A stretch of 64,000 bases of DNA from Lachnospiraceae bacterium (GTDB taxonomy: Bacteria; Bacillota; Clostridia; Lachnospirales; Lachnospiraceae): positions 62,001-126,000 of the forward strand of contig JAQXVO010000033.1 in NCBI GenBank assembly GCA_029224965.1. Direction: 5' to 3'. The notes beneath the pieces were generated by a model that was given only the letters and a program-made list of their open reading frames with translations, ran no database searches and was not told the origin of the DNA. Position 1 is the first letter of the stretch. The number at the start of each line of letters is the position of its first letter. Shown here piece by piece: positions 32,324-43,005 of this stretch. A program made the translations under genes and the position numbers.

Positions 32324-32510
32324 ACAGATCTCTCCTTCCTTCGAAGTATCAGAAATTCCGTCTATATTAATTTTAAGGTTCAGACCGGCACTGTCAATGG
32401 AAGCGGGCCGGATTTAAGAAACATTTTAGAAAGAAGACTTTTCTTTTTCACAAAAGGATCCGAATTCCAGGCCGGCCTCTGCCTCCTGCTTTTCTCTAAG
32501 GATTCCACCA

Positions 32511-32544
32511 AAAAGGCCCTTCCTGCTCCCTGGCAGGAAAGGCC
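32511..32544 (-). terminator. Terminator downstream of rnpB
   Basis: Minus strand GGCCTTTCCTGC-cagggaGCAGGAAGGGCC followed by TTTTT. Confidence 0.8.
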
Positions 32545-32606
32545 GAAAACTCATTCTCATACAGGAAAAACAAAGTTCCTGTTCTGTGTTTTATTCAGAA
32601 TAAAAA

Positions 32607-32946
32607 GTAAAAGCAGAACGGTAAGCCGGGTTATGTCGTTGGATGATCATCTATCTAGGACGCCTGTCGCCAGACGCCTCAAGCGTCCAACCTGGAACTG
32701 GCGGGCCGCGTACGTTCCGTCTTGGACTTGCTTCGGATGAGGTTTACATGGCATTCCCTGTTACCAGGAAATCGGTGGTCTCTTACACCGCCTTTTCACC
32801 CTTACCGGCTGAGAGCCGGCGGTATATCTCTGCTGCACTGTCTCGGGAGTCGCCTCCGGCGGACGTTATCCGCCATCCCTGCCCTGTGAAGCCCGGACTT
32901 TCCTCTCCCGCCCGAAGGCGGCAGCGATCATCTGTCCTGCTTTTAC
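32607..32946 (-). ncRNA. rnpB: RNase P RNA (type A-like)
   Basis: Minus strand contains GAGAGGAAAGTCCGGGCTTCACAGGGCAGG and ends CATAACCCGGCTTAC; terminal P1 pairing GTAAAAGCAG/CTGCTTTTAC is perfect and defines both ends. Confidence 0.96.
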
Positions 32947-33056
32947 CGAATGACTATTATACATGAGAGGCCGGCCGTCCGACAAGTCTTTTCTTTACGA
33001 ATCCGATCTGAATTTCTGCCGGTAACCTGTCAGGACATTCCGTTTGGGAATATTCC

Positions 33057-34706
33057 TTATACAGGGAATACCGATCCTCCGATAAATTCTCTGACCAGAG
33101 ACGTATTGTTGATGTCTTCCGGCGGTATGGACAGGAAATACTGGAGGAGCTTTATCAGCCGGACAGCCTCCGGATACATGGGACTGTCTTCCTCAATGGC
33201 ATAAAGCTGAGGCAGAGCATAAAGCTTCAGCACTGCCATCTCGTAGATCAGAGCCGAATTGAAGATTACATCCGCTCCGTCCTGGAAGGGGAAGATATTC
33301 TTTTCTTCGCCGGCCCGGACGCTGTGCCACATCTTTAAGGTTTCTTCCGCAGAGGTGCCCCGGGTTCTCGAATCTCTGACGATCCGCCGGATCAGGCGTC
33401 CGTCCGTGGTCGACAGAGGATTATGTTCATCAATGGACAGCTGGGTCAGGGCGGAAATATAGATCCGGAACTTATTTTCCCTGGGGATCATATAGGACAG
33501 GCGGTCATTCAATCCGTGAATGCCCTCGATCACCATGACATCTCCCCCGCCAAGCTGCATGAAACGGCCCCGGCGTTCACTCTTTCCGGTCTTGAAATTG
33601 AAGACCGGAAGCTCCACCCGTTCTCCCCGGTGGAGAGCCGTCATATCCTGATTGAAAAGCTCGATATCCAGGCAGTCAATGCTCTCAAGATCGATCTCTC
33701 CGGTCACCGGATCCCTGGGACAGCGGTCCCGGTCCATATAATAATCATCCAGAGAAAGGGGATGCGGGGTGACGCCCTGGGCTCTCAGCTGGGTCGACAG
33801 ACGGTAGGAAAAGGAGGTCTTCCCCGAGGAAGAAGGACCTGCAATCATGACAAAGCGTTTCCTGGGATCTCCCGCGATCTGCTTAGCCAGGTTTCCGATC
33901 CGTTCCTCCATCTGGGCCTCAGACATCAGAATAATGTCCCTGGCTCCGCCGTGGGCAACCGCATCGTTCAAGGCGCCGACGGTCGGGATACCGAGTTCCT
34001 CGCTCCAGCCGCCCGAATGGCGCTGGGTCAGATAGAATTTTTTCGACGGATTGAAATCGGCCACTTTTTTTGCATCCTTATAAGGAAAGAGCAGAACGAA
34101 ACCGTCCTCATAGAGCTTCAGGTCAAAATAGCGTAAGAAGCCGGTTGAAGGAACCATATAGCCATAGAAATAATCCTTGCAGCCGCAGAGATCATAGAGA
34201 TGAATGGTGGATGCACTGCGGTATTTGAGCAGGCGTTCCTTATTGGGCATCTTGGCCTTCTGGAAAATCTCCCGGGCCTCTCTGGTACTGGTCGTATACT
34301 TGCGGATCGGATAATCCATCTCAACCAGGTTCTCCATGGTGTCCTTCAGCTTTGAAAGGAGATCCTGATCCAGAGACGTTTCCGCTTCAAGTCTGCAGAA
34401 ATAGGCCTGGTCCAGAGAAAAGAGAACCTGGATATCAGGATTTTCACCAGGAAGAATCAGGTCAATGGCCTTCTGCATGAGAAGAACCATGGATCTCCGG
34501 TAGGCTCTCCGTCCGTCGATATCACCGGTCGTGATCATGGTCACCGGGTGATCATTCTCAATCCCCGAAACCAGCTCATGCAGGCGGTTATCCTGCTTGG
34601 CCAGTACAATATCATCCTTATATTCTTTTTTCACCAGGTCCGCCAGAAAGCGATAGCTGGACTTGTCAGGGACCTGATAGGTTTTTTCTTTAACCTTGAT
34701 TTCCAT
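33057..34706 (-). CDS. Nucleoside (uridine-like) kinase with N-terminal TGS/threonyl-tRNA-synthetase-like region
   Basis: GPSSSGKTSFSYRLS P-loop, DDYYMDRDRCPRD, EGIHGLND; start set at MEIKVKEKTYQVP (34706) to avoid overlap with the upstream gene. Confidence 0.88.
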   Translation of the reverse strand: MEIKVKEKTYQVPDKSSYRFLADLVKKEYKDDIVLAKQDNRLHELVSGIENDHPVTMITTGDIDGRRAYRRSMVLLMQKAIDLILPGENPDIQVLFSLDQAYFCRLEAETSLDQDLLSKLKDTMENLVEMDYPIRKYTTSTREAREIFQKAKMPNKERLLKYRSASTIHLYDLCGCKDYFYGYMVPSTGFLRYFDLKLYEDGFVLLFPYKDAKKVADFNPSKKFYLTQRHSGGWSEELGIPTVGALNDAVAHGGARDIILMSEAQMEERIGNLAKQIAGDPRKRFVMIAGPSSSGKTSFSYRLSTQLRAQGVTPHPLSLDDYYMDRDRCPRDPVTGEIDLESIDCLDIELFNQDMTALHRGERVELPVFNFKTGKSERRGRFMQLGGGDVMVIEGIHGLNDRLSYMIPRENKFRIYISALTQLSIDEHNPLSTTDGRLIRRIVRDSRTRGTSAEETLKMWHSVRAGEEKNIFPFQDGADVIFNSALIYEMAVLKLYALPQLYAIEEDSPMYPEAVRLIKLLQYFLSIPPEDINNTSLVREFIGGSVFPV

Positions 34707-34752
34707 AAAACGCATCACTCCCGTAAGTTCACATTTTTGACCGATTCTGAAA

Positions 34753-35556
34753 TTACATAACAAGGAAAGGCTCGCAGACCGGCATCTTCTCAGTCTGAAG
34801 CTCCGGCAGGCGTCTCCCCAAGGCTTCCTCCATATAATCCATGAAGACATGCTCCAGACCGTAATGGCCAGCATCAATCACAGAAAGGCCCTGGGTCACA
34901 GCATCGATTCCGCTGTGATGATCGATATCCCCGGTGATCAGGACATCCGCCTCTGCCTCAAGAGCAGCCGGAATCTCACTCTTTCCGGAGCCTCCGATCA
35001 CAGAGATACGACGAACCCTCTTCTCGGGATCTCCGAAGAGACGGACGTGAGGAATGTCAAACTGCTTTTTCACAAACTCGCAGAGAGAAGAAAGGCTCAT
35101 TTCTTCCTTCAGATCCGAAATCGAGCCCATCATAGCCAAAGGATCCAGAGGCTGGCAGGGTGTTTCCCTTCGGCTTCCATCCTCATGAAAGAGCGGACCC
35201 TCTGTAAACCCCAGCTTCTGATCAATAGCATCCCGCATACCGCATCTGTCAAAGCAGGTATGCATGGCAATATAGCCGATCCGGTCTTCTGCCAGGCGGA
35301 GAATTCTCTGTCCGACGAAATCCCGGTCGCTGACTGTATTGATACCGTGGAATATCAGAGGATGGTGGCTTAGAATGACATCTGCCTTCCATTCCTCTGC
35401 CCGGTCGATGACCTCTTTTGTGACATCCACACAGAGCAGAATCCGTTCTGCCTTCCAGTCCGAGCGGCCAACTTGAAGACCGGAATTGTCCCAGTCTTCC
35501 TGATTGCAAAAAGGAGCCAGGGAATCCAGCTCCTTGTATAAGTTTCCTAGTGTCAT
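34753..35556 (-). CDS. Nif3-like dinuclear metal center hexameric protein
   Basis: CNQEDWDNSGLQVG, ILSHHPLIFHG, ITGDIDHH, IDAGHYGLE. Confidence 0.94.
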   Translation of the reverse strand: MTLGNLYKELDSLAPFCNQEDWDNSGLQVGRSDWKAERILLCVDVTKEVIDRAEEWKADVILSHHPLIFHGINTVSDRDFVGQRILRLAEDRIGYIAMHTCFDRCGMRDAIDQKLGFTEGPLFHEDGSRRETPCQPLDPLAMMGSISDLKEEMSLSSLCEFVKKQFDIPHVRLFGDPEKRVRRISVIGGSGKSEIPAALEAEADVLITGDIDHHSGIDAVTQGLSVIDAGHYGLEHVFMDYMEEALGRRLPELQTEKMPVCEPFLVM

Positions 35557-36389
35557 TATTTTCTCTCCACAATCTGCAGAGCCAGATTCAGAAGGGCCAT
35601 ATCCTCCCGAAGATTCTGCAGGCGCTTTTGGATCCGTTCATCCTGACTGTCTGCCTGCTCGAGAGAATGGGCAATCTCCAGCTGAATGTCCGACTCATGG
35701 TGCAGATACCGCTTCAGTGCCGGATCCTTCTTCATAAGAAGAACCGGTCCGAATTGAAAGCCAAGTTTTAAGCAGAGCGGCATAGGCAGACCCTGGCTCT
35801 TCCAGAAGGAAGACAGGTCTTCATTTTCCTGATCTGCCGGAGGCAGGACCTTCATGAGGAAATAGAACTTTCCCTCTTCTTCGGCGATCTTTTCATCGAC
35901 CAGGCGGAAGCCTTCTGTATGAAGAAATTCCCGGAATTCCGGGATCTCGGACTGGGGCTGGAGAATCAGAACCTGAAGGGAAGAAAGCCTGTTCTCTGCT
36001 TCTCTCAGGATCCTCTGCATGACAATGCCGCCCATGCCAGAAATCACAGCACAATCGGCCTCACCGGCCTGAAATTCAGAAAAGCCGTCGGACAAACGGG
36101 TCTTGATTTTTGCTGACAGACCCTCTTCTTCAATATGTGCCTTTGCCCGGTCCAGTGGGCCTTCTCTCAAATCCATGGCAATGGCGGACGGAATCCGGCC
36201 GCTTTTAACCAGATCAATGGGGAGCCAGCCATGGTCGGTTCCAATATCAGCGAGCTTCAGGCCCTCAGGAACCATATCATATAAGGCCTGAAGACGGGGA
36301 GACAGAGGGTGAAGGCCCTCCATCCCTGTCCGGTCTTGTTGGATGTCTGTCTTTTCCATAACTTCTCTGTCCCTGTTTTCCATCTTCAT
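35556..36389 (-). CDS. trmK: tRNA (adenine22-N1)-methyltransferase, TrmK-like
   Basis: LADIGTDHGWLPIDLVKSG, ISGMGG, LILQPQSE; located between rpoD and nif3. Confidence 0.92.
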   Translation of the reverse strand: MKMENRDREVMEKTDIQQDRTGMEGLHPLSPRLQALYDMVPEGLKLADIGTDHGWLPIDLVKSGRIPSAIAMDLREGPLDRAKAHIEEEGLSAKIKTRLSDGFSEFQAGEADCAVISGMGGIVMQRILREAENRLSSLQVLILQPQSEIPEFREFLHTEGFRLVDEKIAEEEGKFYFLMKVLPPADQENEDLSSFWKSQGLPMPLCLKLGFQFGPVLLMKKDPALKRYLHHESDIQLEIAHSLEQADSQDERIQKRLQNLREDMALLNLALQIVERK

Positions 36390-37771
36390 TACTCCAAATA
36401 GTCCTTCAGCTTGCGGGAACGGCTGGGATGACGAAGCTTACGCAGAGCCTTGGCTTCGATCTGCCGGATTCTTTCACGGGTAACATTGAATTCCTTGCCG
36501 ACTTCCTCAAGAGTTCTGGAACGTCCGTCCTCCAGACCGAAACGGAGGATCAGAACCTTCTGTTCCCGTTCGGTCAGAGTGCCCAGGACCTCCTGAAGCT
36601 GTTCCTTCAGAAGGGTAAAGGTAGCCGCATCAGCGGGAACCGGTGCATTATCATCCTGAATGAAGTCTCCGAGATGAGAGTCTTCCTCTTCACCAATAGG
36701 TGTTTCCAGGGAAACCGGCTCCTGGGAAATCTTAAGGATCTCACGAACACGGTCTACGGAGATATCCATCTTCTCGGCAATCTCTTCCGGGGTAGGCTCA
36801 CGGCCTAACTCCTGGAGCAGCTGACGTGCCACACGAACCTGCTTGTTAATGGTCTCTACCATGTGAACCGGAATACGGATGGTCCGGGCCTGATCGGCAA
36901 TGGCACGGGTGATGGCCTGACGGATCCACCAGGTTGCATAGGTGGAGAACTTGTAGCCCTTACGGTAATCAAACTTCTCAACAGCCTTGATCAGACCCAG
37001 GTTTCCTTCCTGAATCAGATCCAGGAAAAGCATGCCTCTGCCGACATAACGTTTGGCAATGGAAACGACCAGACGGAGGTTGGCCTCGGCCAGACGCTGC
37101 TTTGCGGACTCATCGCCGAGCTCCATCCGCTTGGCAAGCTCGATTTCCTCATCTGCAGTCAGAAGAGGAACCTTTCCGATTTCCTTTAAGTACATGCGGA
37201 CCGGATCCTCGATGGAGACACCGTCCGGAACCGACAGGTCGATGTTGGCGGTATCAACCTCATCCTCTTCAGACAGGTCGATGTCATCGTCATCGACATC
37301 GGAATCGTCCTCACGCATGATATCGATATTATTCTTCTCCAGAAAATCGAGGATCAGATCAAACTGCTCATCGCGAAGCTTTAAGCCCTGGAAATGGGAA
37401 TTGATCATGGAATAATCCAGGACATTGTTATTCTTCTTGGCATCGGCAAGAAGCTCCTGGAGACGTCTGGACATCTCATCCTTACCGGCTTCCTCGACTG
37501 TCTTTTCCTTGGGCTTTTCCGCCTTGGTTTTCTTTTTACCAGCGGACTTTGCTTTGGTCTTGGAAGCAGTCTTCGCTGCGGTCTTGGTTTCGGACTTCTC
37601 TGCTGTCTTTGCTGCAGCCTTGGCCTTGCTTTCCGCCTTCTTTGCAGTCTCTGCCTTGGTCTCTGCTGCCCTGGTCTTCTTCTCAGAATCCTTTACTGCA
37701 TCTTTTTCCATGTTTTTACTCTCCTCTGCAGAACGAATCTTCTTGTTCTCTTCGGCGCTCTTTGCTGCCAT
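36389..37771 (-). CDS. rpoD: RNA polymerase primary sigma factor with long Lys/Ala-rich N-terminal extension
   Basis: [61 protein letters not shown]. Confidence 0.98.
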   Translation of the reverse strand: MAAKSAEENKKIRSAEESKNMEKDAVKDSEKKTRAAETKAETAKKAESKAKAAAKTAEKSETKTAAKTASKTKAKSAGKKKTKAEKPKEKTVEEAGKDEMSRRLQELLADAKKNNNVLDYSMINSHFQGLKLRDEQFDLILDFLEKNNIDIMREDDSDVDDDDIDLSEEDEVDTANIDLSVPDGVSIEDPVRMYLKEIGKVPLLTADEEIELAKRMELGDESAKQRLAEANLRLVVSIAKRYVGRGMLFLDLIQEGNLGLIKAVEKFDYRKGYKFSTYATWWIRQAITRAIADQARTIRIPVHMVETINKQVRVARQLLQELGREPTPEEIAEKMDISVDRVREILKISQEPVSLETPIGEEEDSHLGDFIQDDNAPVPADAATFTLLKEQLQEVLGTLTEREQKVLILRFGLEDGRSRTLEEVGKEFNVTRERIRQIEAKALRKLRHPSRSRKLKDYLE

Positions 37772-37912
37772 GGTTTTCTCCTTCTATATAGCTATATTCA
37801 AAACCTCTTCAGATTCTCTCTTTTCGTACGATCATAAGAGCTGCTTTGGATTGCTGCTCTTTCTACATAATCGTAAAGGCTGTTTTCGCCTCCTGAAATT
37901 CAGAGTTCCGGC

Positions 37913-39742
37913 CTACTTTCTCCCGGCCGGAGCCGTGAATCTGGTCTGTTTCAGTTTCTGAAGCAGATTCTTGTTCTCTATAATCCGATTAAACTTTGTC
38001 GGATCTCTTGGATCTATCCTCTTCTCTTCCTCCTGAATGGCCCGTTCCTTCAGACGGAAGACCGTCTCGCTCAGAGCCTTGGCCCAGTCATCCGGAGTCT
38101 CTAAAAGATTCTCTCCCGTATGGAAAATCCTTGCCACCTCGGCCTGCTCATCCTCCAGCTCATAATGGGTGATCAATGCCGCCGGATTGTATCCTTCTTC
38201 CAGGTTCCTGCCCTGATAGATATCCTCGGCCAGATCCCGATGAACTCCCTCGCTAAAGTCCGAAGGCTTGAGATAATTCCGGACCTGATCCAGAACATCC
38301 GGATATTCGGCCATCCAGGAAAGAAGCAGCCGCTCCGATTCCTGATAGCCCTCATCCTTAGACTGAAGCCGGGCCCGTCTTCTCTGGACCGGCAGAGGCG
38401 CGGGGCCGGCTTCCTCCGGCTCGGGGTCCGCACGGACGCCCTTTTTCACTTCCTCAGCCAGAAGCTTCAAGAAGCTCTCCCGGGGCATCTGATAGTCCCG
38501 GCAGAGGACATCGATATAATTGTTCCTCTCCATCTCCTCCGGGAAGGTCTCAATGACCCGGTCGGCCATGGCGACCTGGAAATCCGTCTTCTGCTGGGGA
38601 TCCTTCAGATCATAGTCACGCATCAGCATGCGGATCTCATAAAGGAAGGCATTCTCGGCCGTACCGATCCGCTTCTCGTATTCCTCCGGGCCCAGAGCCT
38701 TTAAGAATTCATCGGGATCCTTGTAGGGCCTCATGTTGATGACCCGGCAGGCAATGCCGGCCTTCCGGAAGAGGCGGATGGCCTTCAGGGCCGCATCCAC
38801 GCCGGCGCCGTCACTGTCGTAGGAAAGGAGGACCGGCTTTCGGTAATTTTTCAGAACTGCCACATTCTCATCCGTCAGAGCCGTGCCCAGTGATGCAACC
38901 GTATTGTCAAAGCCGCCCTGGTGCATGGAGATGACATCCATGTAGCCTTCGCAGAGGATAAATTCCTTTCTCCTCGAACCCCTGGCGATATGCATGCCGT
39001 AGAGGGTCTTTCTTTTATTGAAAATCTCGGTCTCCGGCGAGTTCAGATACTTTGGCGTATGCTCGCCCGGAGTCCCCATGACCCGTCCGCCGAAGGCAAT
39101 GACATGCCTTCTCGGGTCCATAATGGGAAATATAACCCGGTTCCAGAAGCGATCCTTGGGGCCGCGGTCGTCCCGGTAGGTAATAAGGCCGGAATCTTTC
39201 AAAAGGTCATCCTTATAGCCCTGCCCCCTCAGATACTGGTAGAGACCGTCGCTTCGGGTTCCGGAAAAGCCCAGACCGAATTTGGTCATGATCTCAGGGG
39301 TCAGCTTCCGTTCCTGAAAATACTTCAGGCCGACCTTCCCCTCTGGGGAATGGAGGAGGCGGTAGAAGTAGGTTGCCGCATCCTTATGGACGGCAAGAAG
39401 CTGGTCTCTTCTGGTCTGTCTGGCCTTTTCGTCCCGACTCATTTCTCTTTTCGGGAGCTCGACACCGGCCCGGTTGGCCAGCTCCTCGACCGCCTCAGGG
39501 AAGGACATATTCTCCTTCTCCATGAGGAAGGTAAAGACATTGCCGCCCTTGTGACAGCCGAAGCAGTAATACATGCCCTTGGACGGAGTCACGGAAAAGG
39601 ACGGTGTCTTTTCCGAATGGAAGGGACAGAGGCCGAAATAGGTAGACCCCCGCCGCTCCAGATGAACATACTGGCCGATCACATCGAGAATGTCATTCTT
39701 CTCCCTGACTTCTTCAATTATTTCATCCGAATATCTTGGCAT
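37913..39742 (-). CDS. dnaG: DNA primase
   Basis: CHC2 zinc finger CPFHSEKTPSFSV...YYCFGCHKGG, TOPRIM EGYMDVISMHQ. Confidence 0.97.
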   Translation of the reverse strand: MPRYSDEIIEEVREKNDILDVIGQYVHLERRGSTYFGLCPFHSEKTPSFSVTPSKGMYYCFGCHKGGNVFTFLMEKENMSFPEAVEELANRAGVELPKREMSRDEKARQTRRDQLLAVHKDAATYFYRLLHSPEGKVGLKYFQERKLTPEIMTKFGLGFSGTRSDGLYQYLRGQGYKDDLLKDSGLITYRDDRGPKDRFWNRVIFPIMDPRRHVIAFGGRVMGTPGEHTPKYLNSPETEIFNKRKTLYGMHIARGSRRKEFILCEGYMDVISMHQGGFDNTVASLGTALTDENVAVLKNYRKPVLLSYDSDGAGVDAALKAIRLFRKAGIACRVINMRPYKDPDEFLKALGPEEYEKRIGTAENAFLYEIRMLMRDYDLKDPQQKTDFQVAMADRVIETFPEEMERNNYIDVLCRDYQMPRESFLKLLAEEVKKGVRADPEPEEAGPAPLPVQRRRARLQSKDEGYQESERLLLSWMAEYPDVLDQVRNYLKPSDFSEGVHRDLAEDIYQGRNLEEGYNPAALITHYELEDEQAEVARIFHTGENLLETPDDWAKALSETVFRLKERAIQEEEKRIDPRDPTKFNRIIENKNLLQKLKQTRFTAPAGRK

Positions 39743-39762
39743 CTTTTATCTCTCTAAAACCA

Positions 39763-40791
39763 TTAAAAGCCATCGACCTGCCAGGCCTGAGGCATGAAGA
39801 GTTCGTTGAACTTGGTAACGGCATACTGATCCGTCATACCGGAAATATAGTCCGCGATCATCCGGTCCTTTTCAACCTCACCCTTCTGGTAGGACCGCAT
39901 GTATTTGGACGGAATCAGATCCGGCATCCTGTCTGCATTTTCCATATAGAAATCAAAGAGACCGTCCAGCATACGGCAGGCCTTGACCTCTTCTCCCTTG
40001 GCCACCGGATTGGTATAGACCTTTTTAAAGAGAAACTGACGAAGATCAACCAGAGCCTGATAGATTTCATCGGACATATGAATCTCCGGCTGGTCGTAGC
40101 TATTGACGATGACATCGTGAACCAGTGTGTTCAGACGGTCGTGGCCGTTTTTGCCCAGGGTTTTCCGGATTTCCCATGGAATCATATCCTCACTTAAAAT
40201 CTCCGCCCGGATGCTGTCATCGATATCCGCATTGACATAGGCGATCTTGTCTGCCAGACGGACGGCCTGTCCCTCCGGCGTATGGGGATGCAGCTCCAGC
40301 TCATGGTTTAGAATACCATCCCGGACCTCCCAGGTCAGATTCAGTCCCTGGCCGTCCTTTTCCAGCTTCTCGACGATCCGGACCGACTGCTCATTATGAC
40401 GGAAACCGTCTTTCAGTTTCCTGTTCAGGGTCCGCTCTCCGGCATGGCCGAAAGGAGTATGGCCCAGATCATGGCCTAAGGCGATGGCCTCGGTCAGGTC
40501 TTCATTTAACCGTAAGGCCTTGACGATGGTTCTTGCAATCTGTGATACTTCCAGGGTATGGGATAGGCGGGTCCGGTAATGGTCTCCCAGAGGTGTCAGA
40601 AAAACCTGGGTCTTGTTTTTCAGTCTTCGGAAGGACTTGCAGTGGAGAATCCGGTCCCGGTCTCTCTGAAAGAGAGGGCGGATGTCGCACTGGGGTTCTT
40701 CCCGGTCACGGCCCCTGGAATTCTGACTCAGAGTCGCATAAGGGCTTAGGGTTTCTGCCTGAATTGTTTCAATCTGTTCCCGAATGGTCAT
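39763..40791 (-). CDS. dgt: Deoxyguanosinetriphosphate triphosphohydrolase (dGTPase family)
   Basis: HD motif: RLSHTLEVSQIAR, GHDLGHTPFGHAGE; start at MTIREQIETIQAE (40791). Confidence 0.94.
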   Translation of the reverse strand: MTIREQIETIQAETLSPYATLSQNSRGRDREEPQCDIRPLFQRDRDRILHCKSFRRLKNKTQVFLTPLGDHYRTRLSHTLEVSQIARTIVKALRLNEDLTEAIALGHDLGHTPFGHAGERTLNRKLKDGFRHNEQSVRIVEKLEKDGQGLNLTWEVRDGILNHELELHPHTPEGQAVRLADKIAYVNADIDDSIRAEILSEDMIPWEIRKTLGKNGHDRLNTLVHDVIVNSYDQPEIHMSDEIYQALVDLRQFLFKKVYTNPVAKGEEVKACRMLDGLFDFYMENADRMPDLIPSKYMRSYQKGEVEKDRMIADYISGMTDQYAVTKFNELFMPQAWQVDGF

Positions 40792-41025
40792 AGTGAAACC
40801 TCCTCCCCGGTGTCTGAATCCGATCATGCGATGACTGCCAAAGCCCGGCCGATGAGACAAAGCTTTGTAAAAAGATCATCGATGAAACCCGATCTGTCAC
40901 AATTAATAAATTCCGTGCACACTTCAAAAATCCTTTTTTCTATATAAAATATTTTGAGAATTGTTGTTTTTATTTCTGTACAAAATTTACCCTTCTCAAA
41001 TTTCTGTCAGGACTTGCTTTTCTTA

Positions 41026-41034
41026 TGGTAGAAT
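41026..41034 (+). promoter_or_regulatory. Extended -10 promoter (TGG TAGAAT) upstream of trpS
   Basis: TTATGGTAGAATAG 41 nt upstream of the proposed TTG start; -35 region weak. Confidence 0.55.
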
Positions 41035-41074
41035 AGAACAGATTATAAAAATATACTTTACAGGGAGGTTAGCC

Positions 41075-42178
41075 TTGGCTGAATCAAAGCAGAAAATTAT
41101 TCTGACCGGTGATCGTCCGACCGGCAGGCTTCATTTAGGACATTATGTCGGATCCCTCCGGCGGAGAGTAGAACTCCAGAATTCCGGAGAATACGACAAG
41201 ATCTATATTCTCGTAGCCGATGATCAGGCTCTGACCGACAACGCAGACAACCCGGACAAGATCCGCGACAATATGATCCAGGTTGCTCTGGATTATCTTT
41301 CCGTCGGCATCGATCCGGAAATTTCCAACATCTGTGTTCAGTCACAGATCCCGGCTCTTCATGCCCTGACTTTCTATTATATGAATCTGGTTACGACCGC
41401 ACGTCTGTCCCGAAACCCTACCGTCAAGGCCGAGATGGCTCAGAAGGGCTTCGACCAGGAAGGACTTCCGGCAGGCTTCTTTACCTATCCGGTTTCCCAG
41501 ACCGCTGATATCACAGCCTTCAAGGCAACCACCGTTCCGGCCGGTGAAGACCAGGAGCCCATGCTGGAGCAGGCCAGAGAGATCGTCCGGAAATTTAATC
41601 AGACCTACGGCGACGTCCTGGTAGAGCCTCAGATTCTCCTTCCCGATGTCAAGGCCCAGCTCCGTCTGCCCGGCATTGACGGCCAGGCCAAGATGAGCAA
41701 GTCTCTCGGCAACTGCATCTATCTGTCCGATACCCCTGCAGAAGTTAAGGAAAAGATCATGAAGCGGACCTATACCGATCCGACCCATCTGAAGATCGAG
41801 GATCCGGGCCATGTCGAGGGCAATATCGTATTTACCTATCTCGATGCCTTCGCAAACGACGACATGTTCGCTGAATATCTGCCGGACTACAAGAATCTCG
41901 ATGAAATGAAAGAGCACTATCAGAGAGGCGGCCTCGGCGACGTGAAGTGCAAGAAGTTCCTGATCAAGGTCCTCGAGGAGACCCTCTCTCCCATCCGCGC
42001 CCGCCGTGCCGAATGGGCAAAGCGGATCCCCGATGTCTATGATATTTTAAAGACCGGTACCGAACGCGCCGTTGAGGAAACCAACAAGACTCTGGAAGAA
42101 GTCCGTTCCGCTATGCGGATCGATTATTTCAAGGACGGCTCCATCATCGACCAGTGGGAGAAGATCATTAACGGATAA
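41075..42178 (+). CDS. trpS: Tryptophanyl-tRNA synthetase (TTG start proposed)
   Basis: [17 protein letters not shown] (HIGH-like), AKMSKS; SD GGGAGG 7-8 nt upstream of TTG at 41075. Confidence 0.95.
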   Translation: MAESKQKIILTGDRPTGRLHLGHYVGSLRRRVELQNSGEYDKIYILVADDQALTDNADNPDKIRDNMIQVALDYLSVGIDPEISNICVQSQIPALHALTFYYMNLVTTARLSRNPTVKAEMAQKGFDQEGLPAGFFTYPVSQTADITAFKATTVPAGEDQEPMLEQAREIVRKFNQTYGDVLVEPQILLPDVKAQLRLPGIDGQAKMSKSLGNCIYLSDTPAEVKEKIMKRTYTDPTHLKIEDPGHVEGNIVFTYLDAFANDDMFAEYLPDYKNLDEMKEHYQRGGLGDVKCKKFLIKVLEETLSPIRARRAEWAKRIPDVYDILKTGTERAVEETNKTLEEVRSAMRIDYFKDGSIIDQWEKIING

Positions 42179-42293
42179 GATTCCGTAAAGAGACGGAATT
42201 CCATTAAGAAAGGAATCCTGTCCGGACAGATAATCCCCGGTCTGAATTCCATAATTCCAATAGTTTTTCTGAAAGTTTTAAGTTCTGCCATCT

Positions 42294-42860
42294 ATGAAAA
42301 AGAAAGACGAAACGAAAATCCAAAACAAAAAGCCCCAAAAGCCCCTTTCCCGGTGTGCGAAAATCGTGATCCTTGTCATTATCGCCGCCATTGCGGCTAT
42401 CCTTCTTGCAGGCATTCTCTTTATCCACCAGAAAACCGGCGGCAATCTGGAACTGGTCGGAAAGAAGCTGGATGTCAGGGAATCCGCCCTTTTCAAGGAC
42501 GTTGATACAAGTAAGATCACCAAAGCCGAAATCTATATGAATGCCGGCACCCTGAAGGGCAAAACCATCACCCTGACCAAAGAGGATCAGGCCGATGAGC
42601 TGAAAAAGCTGGAAAAGACCTTCTTCCGCTCCCGCAACCGTTACGGGACAGCGGATTCCACCAGTCTGAAGAAGAATGACTACGAATATCGGGTTACATT
42701 TACCGCAGGAGATACAACGGTCAATATCTGGTACTATAATACCTACATCCTCCGCATTCGGGGGGGCTACTACTATCAGACTCCTGCCGTCAATAATGAC
42801 GATCTGAACGATATCCTGGACCGCTATTACGCCAAGGATCACTACAGTTACTTCCCTTAA
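42294..42860 (+). CDS. Hypothetical membrane-anchored extracytoplasmic protein
   Basis: Lys-rich N-terminus, single TM segment (IVILVIIAAIAAILLAGILFI), soluble C-terminal region. Confidence 0.75.
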   Translation: MKKKDETKIQNKKPQKPLSRCAKIVILVIIAAIAAILLAGILFIHQKTGGNLELVGKKLDVRESALFKDVDTSKITKAEIYMNAGTLKGKTITLTKEDQADELKKLEKTFFRSRNRYGTADSTSLKKNDYEYRVTFTAGDTTVNIWYYNTYILRIRGGYYYQTPAVNNDDLNDILDRYYAKDHYSYFP

Positions 42861-42927
42861 CGAATTTTTCCTATAAGAATCGATCCGGATATCAATACAG
42901 ATTCACCTGTCAAAACAAAAGCTGTAA

Positions 42928-42978
42928 AAGCAAAAAGGCCCGGCCAGGATTCTTCCTGTCAGCCGGACCTTTTCTTGT
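42928..42978 (+). terminator. Terminator hairpin after the 42294-42860 ORF
   Basis: AAAAAGGcCCGGC...AGCCGGaCCTTTTCTTG. Confidence 0.7.
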
Positions 42979-43005
42979 AAAATTTCCATAAGAGAAATAT
43001 AGACC

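Noticed and set aside
32643-32966. 107-aa plus-strand ORF
   Set aside because: Lies on the antisense strand of rnpB.
40861-41074. T-box leader upstream of trpS
   Set aside because: No T-box motif, specifier stem or leader terminator recognised in the short AT-rich gap.
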